Below, in pieces: positions 44,711-47,527 of a stretch of 47,527 bases of DNA (the stretch's first letter is position 1; the number at the start of each line of letters is the position of its first letter). A program made the position numbers and the translations under genes. Source of the stretch: an uncultured Verrucomicrobiota bacterium. Lineage in GTDB: Bacteria > Verrucomicrobiota > Kiritimatiellia > RFP12 > UBA1067. The stretch lies in NCBI GenBank assembly GCA_946610035.1, contig CAMOCC010000013.1, positions 1-47,527 of the forward strand, read 5' to 3'. The notes below the pieces were generated by a model. It was not told where the DNA came from. It ran no database searches and saw only the letters and a list, made by a program, of their open reading frames with translations.

Positions 44711-45712
44711 ATGAAAACACTCGCAAACATAGGAGGGAGAAAACGAATGAAAGCAGCGATGAGCATTCTTGCCGCGCTTGTCTGCGCGGCCGCCTGTGCA
44801 GAGACGCCGTCCAGCGCCAATGAAACGAAGCAGGGAAGGGTGCAGACCATGAACAGGATCGACGGACTGCTGTCCGCGTCAAAGGCGTTCTTCCTCGCCA
44901 CGGTGGACGGAGACCAGCCGAAGCTGCGTCCGCTCGGCGCGCACCATGTCGTTGACGGCAAGGTGTGGTTCGGCGTCGGCGAGTTCAAGAACGTCTACCG
45001 TCAGCTTGCCGCGAATCCGAAGTGCGAGCTGGTCGCACTGCAGCCGGAGGGCGGCAAGTGGCTGCGCTGGACCGGACGCGCCGATTTCGCCGACGGCGCG
45101 GCGCGCGAACGACTTGAAGAGGTGTTCCTGAAGGCATCGCCGTTTTTGCGGAATATCTACGACAAGTCGCCAGGCAAGCGCATGATGTGCTTTACGCTTG
45201 CCGATTCCCGCGCCGAACTCATCCCCATGATGCCGCCCGGCGAAGTGCTGCTGGACGATACGGACGGAGGTGCGATAGGAGGAAAGGCGAAGCCGGCGGA
45301 GCGCAACCGTGAGGCGATGCGCCTCTTCGAGAAGTGCATCAACACGAACGACTTGGAGTTGGGCCGCAAACTCATCGCGGAAACGGCGGCGTTCAAGACG
45401 CCCGTCTCGCCCACGCCGCTCTACGGCGCGGAAGGGTATTTGAGCGTAGTCAGCCTCATGCGGAAGAGCTTTCCGGACGTGCAGTGGAAGCTTGTCGACA
45501 TGGTGGCGGACGAGAAGACGGTCGCCGTCCAGTGGGAATGCTCCGGCACGTTCAACGGCGAAGCGCCGTTCGCCGGGCTTCAGCCGAACGGACGCAGGTT
45601 CACGGCCACGGTCATGAACTTCTACTCGTTCGACGCCGACGGCAAAATCTGCAAGGACGTCGCCGCAACTGGCATTGCGGGCATCCTGCAAGGCATCGGC
45701 GCGCTTCCATGA
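44711..45712 (+). CDS. exported PNPOx-like flavin-binding split-barrel + SnoaL-like domain protein
   Basis: AFFLATVDGDQPKLRPLGAHHVVDGKVWFG (PNPOx-like); C-terminal SFPDVQWKLVDMVADEKTVAVQWECSGTFNGEAPFAGLQPNGRRF (SnoaL-like); signal peptide. Confidence 0.75.
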   Translation: MKTLANIGGRKRMKAAMSILAALVCAAACAETPSSANETKQGRVQTMNRIDGLLSASKAFFLATVDGDQPKLRPLGAHHVVDGKVWFGVGEFKNVYRQLAANPKCELVALQPEGGKWLRWTGRADFADGAARERLEEVFLKASPFLRNIYDKSPGKRMMCFTLADSRAELIPMMPPGEVLLDDTDGGAIGGKAKPAERNREAMRLFEKCINTNDLELGRKLIAETAAFKTPVSPTPLYGAEGYLSVVSLMRKSFPDVQWKLVDMVADEKTVAVQWECSGTFNGEAPFAGLQPNGRRFTATVMNFYSFDADGKICKDVAATGIAGILQGIGALP

Positions 45713-46173
45713 AAGCCATACTCTACGCATTTCTGGCGGCGGTTTTCTGCGCCATCAACATCCCGGCATCAAAGGTGCTGCTACGGGATGTCGGGCCAAC
45801 CACCATGGCCGCGCTTCTCTACCTCGGCGCGGCGAAAACGAGCGCCTACTATGCCGTTGCGCCGTTCGTGGGGGCGTTGCTCTCGTTCGTCGTGCTGAAG
45901 GAGGGCTTGTCGTGGATGTATCTTGCGGCGCTGGGCGTGATGGTCGCGGGGGCGGCGCTTGTCGTGGTCGATACGCTCGTGCGGCACCACACCCATCCGC
46001 ACCAGCACACCTTCACGCATTTCCACGGCGGCTACGTCCACACGCATACGATCACGCACATCCACGGACACGATCATCTCGGAGTGGACGGCACACACAC
46101 CCACCGGCATTCCTCCGCCGTACTTGAACTAGAACTTGTTGATTATAATCATAAAAAGGAAGCAATGATATGA
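45709..46173 (+). CDS. shortened EamA/DMT-family protein with His-rich tail
   Basis: First-helix AILYAFLAAVFCAINIPASKVLL joined to last-helix AKTSAYYAVAPFVGALLSFVVLKEGLSW; HHHTHPHQHTFTHFHGGYVHTHTITHIHGHDH. ATG 45709 overlaps the previous stop. Confidence 0.65.
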   Translation: MKAILYAFLAAVFCAINIPASKVLLRDVGPTTMAALLYLGAAKTSAYYAVAPFVGALLSFVVLKEGLSWMYLAALGVMVAGAALVVVDTLVRHHTHPHQHTFTHFHGGYVHTHTITHIHGHDHLGVDGTHTHRHSSAVLELELVDYNHKKEAMI

Positions 46174-46625
46174 ACAAAAGGGAATTCATCAAGACCATCT
46201 GCTCGGTCGCAGGTGCGGCGATGCTCACGGGATGCGTTTCCTGTGGCGTGGCAAACCGGCAAAACAAAGGGCAAGGAGAGAATAACATGTTCGTGGTAAG
46301 AATCGCCGAAATCGAGGTTCATCCCGAATGGCTGGAGGCGTACCTCGCAGCCGCCGGGACGGTCGGGGCCGAATCGGTTGCGAAGGAGCCGGGCGTCATC
46401 TGCATCTTCCCGATGCAGAAGAAGGAGTCGCCGACGTCCATCCGCATCGTCGAGATATACCGCAGCGAAGAGGCGTACAAGGCGCACCTTGCGACGCCGC
46501 ACTTCCGTAAATACAAGGAAGGTACGCCCCACATGATCAAGTCGCTTGAACTCGTGCCCATGCAGCCGCTTGATCCTGAACATGCGGACGGCATTTTCAA
46601 GAAGTGGCTGCTGAAATGCCCTTAA
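46170..46625 (+). CDS. antibiotic biosynthesis monooxygenase (ABM)-like lipoprotein
   Basis: MNKREFIKTICSVAGAAMLTGC; FVVRIAEIEVHPEWLEAYLAA...EEAYKAHLATPHFRKYKEG. Confidence 0.8.
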   Translation: MNKREFIKTICSVAGAAMLTGCVSCGVANRQNKGQGENNMFVVRIAEIEVHPEWLEAYLAAAGTVGAESVAKEPGVICIFPMQKKESPTSIRIVEIYRSEEAYKAHLATPHFRKYKEGTPHMIKSLELVPMQPLDPEHADGIFKKWLLKCP

Positions 46626-46667
46626 TTCCGCTTACATCGAATGGTGGGGATATGGTATAATGTTTCC

Positions 46668-47327
46668 ATGGAAAAGATGTATATAACACGGCGGCGCTTC
46701 ATGGAAGGCGCGTGCGCCGCCGCGGTCCTTGCGGCCGCGGGGTGTTCTGACGGCGCAAATGAAAACATCAACTCAAAGAATGAGGGCGAAGGCATGGAAT
46801 TCAACGAACTGATCGAGGTGCGCAGGAGTGTGCGCAGATACGCGAAGAGCGAGATTTCGAAGGACGAGATGGAGAAGATCGTCACGGACGCGCTCAATGC
46901 GCCGAGCTGGAAGAACAGCGAGACAACGCGCTATTACGCGGCGATCGGCGACGAGGCGAAGAACCGTCTCTGGAAGGAGGCGCTTCCCACCTTCAACGCT
47001 GCGAACTCCGCCGATGCCGCCGCGCTCGTCGCGGTGACGTTCGTGCCGGGAGAAAGCGGCTTCATGGGAAGCGAGCCCGCCGACGACCTCGGCAACATGT
47101 GGGGCGCCTACGACTGCGGCCTCGCCTCGTCGTACTTCATCCTCGCGGCGAAAAACCACGGCTGGGACACGCTCATCATGGGAATCCGCGACACAGCCAA
47201 GGTCAAGGCGATCCTCGGCATTCCCGCCGGCGAGACCCTCATGTCCGTCATCGCCGTCGGCAAGGCCGCGGTAAAGCCCATCAAGGTTCCGCGCAAGCCC
47301 GTCGCCGACGTGCTGAAGACGGCCTAA
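46668..47327 (+). CDS. nitroreductase-family lipoprotein
   Basis: TRRRFMEGACAAAVLAAAGC (Tat-like + lipobox); FNELIEVRRSVRRYAKSEISKDEMEKIVTDALNAPSWKNSET. Confidence 0.85.
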   Translation: MEKMYITRRRFMEGACAAAVLAAAGCSDGANENINSKNEGEGMEFNELIEVRRSVRRYAKSEISKDEMEKIVTDALNAPSWKNSETTRYYAAIGDEAKNRLWKEALPTFNAANSADAAALVAVTFVPGESGFMGSEPADDLGNMWGAYDCGLASSYFILAAKNHGWDTLIMGIRDTAKVKAILGIPAGETLMSVIAVGKAAVKPIKVPRKPVADVLKTA

Positions 47328-47387
47328 GGGTCTGAACTAATTAAGGTAGCCTCCGATTCCGCCAAGCGACATATAGTCTCTTCGCCA

Positions 47388-47416
47388 TTGACATAATTGT
47401 GATAATTAGATACAAT
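47388..47416 (+). promoter_or_regulatory. sigma70 promoter TTGACA-17-TACAAT
   Basis: -35 47388-47393, -10 47411-47416. Confidence 0.75.
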
Positions 47417-47448
47417 ATCGTACATCTATTGTCATAAAAAGGATAGTT

Positions 47449-47527
47449 GTGAAGGATGATATTGTAGCCAGGATGATGGAGGAAGTCGGCGATTCGATTC
47501 GCAGACTTCGCCTTCAGCGTAATTTGT
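47449..47527 (+). CDS. 5' end of a possible XRE-family regulator (partial)
   Basis: GTG start: VKDDIVARMMEEVGDSIRRLRLQRNL..., runs off the window. Confidence 0.45.
   Translation, partial: MKDDIVARMMEEVGDSIRRLRLQRNL

Overview
GC-rich bacterial chromosome segment; the gene content suggests a Verrucomicrobia/Kiritimatiellota-like (PVC) organism, but this is inferred and not tested. Left to right: (1) 0-5 kb: hypothetical membrane proteins, a DUF3298-like protein and a truncated partial copy of it, and an AAA ATPase. (2) 4.9-6.2 kb: an intergenic zone with a foldback element bounded by imperfect terminal inverted repeats, two gene remnants, and a four-copy array of a two-hairpin repeat. (3) 6.3-32 kb: a large carbohydrate-degradation locus without visible SusC/SusD genes. 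It holds a GH88/GH105-like hydrolase, three GH50/agarase-like proteins (one fused to a heparinase II/III-like lyase), a CBM-like/FAD-oxidoreductase/SGNH fusion, two tandem XylR-like AraC regulators, three paralogous exported beta-helix proteins (two with PKD domains), GH3 and GH2. (4) 32.3-33.7 kb: a second AAA ATPase (DUF4143 type). (5) 34-38.6 kb: a tightly overlapping operon containing an apparent RdgB-UbiA fusion. (6) 39.2-44.1 kb: tRNA-Met, tRNA-Thr, tuf, rpmG, tRNA-Trp, secE, nusG, rplK, rplA, rplJ, rplL, followed by a terminator and a HipA relic instead of rpoB. (7) 44.7-47.3 kb: exported PNPOx/SnoaL, ABM and nitroreductase-like proteins and a shortened His-rich EamA-like protein. Strongest leads: a shared 23-bp-spaced direct-repeat promoter motif in front of two beta-helix genes, the duplicated beta-helix + GH50-like modules, the GH50-like/PL fusion, the RdgB-UbiA operon, and the dispersed two-hairpin repeat with a compensatory stem change. 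Family names come from motif recognition in the translations; no database search was run.
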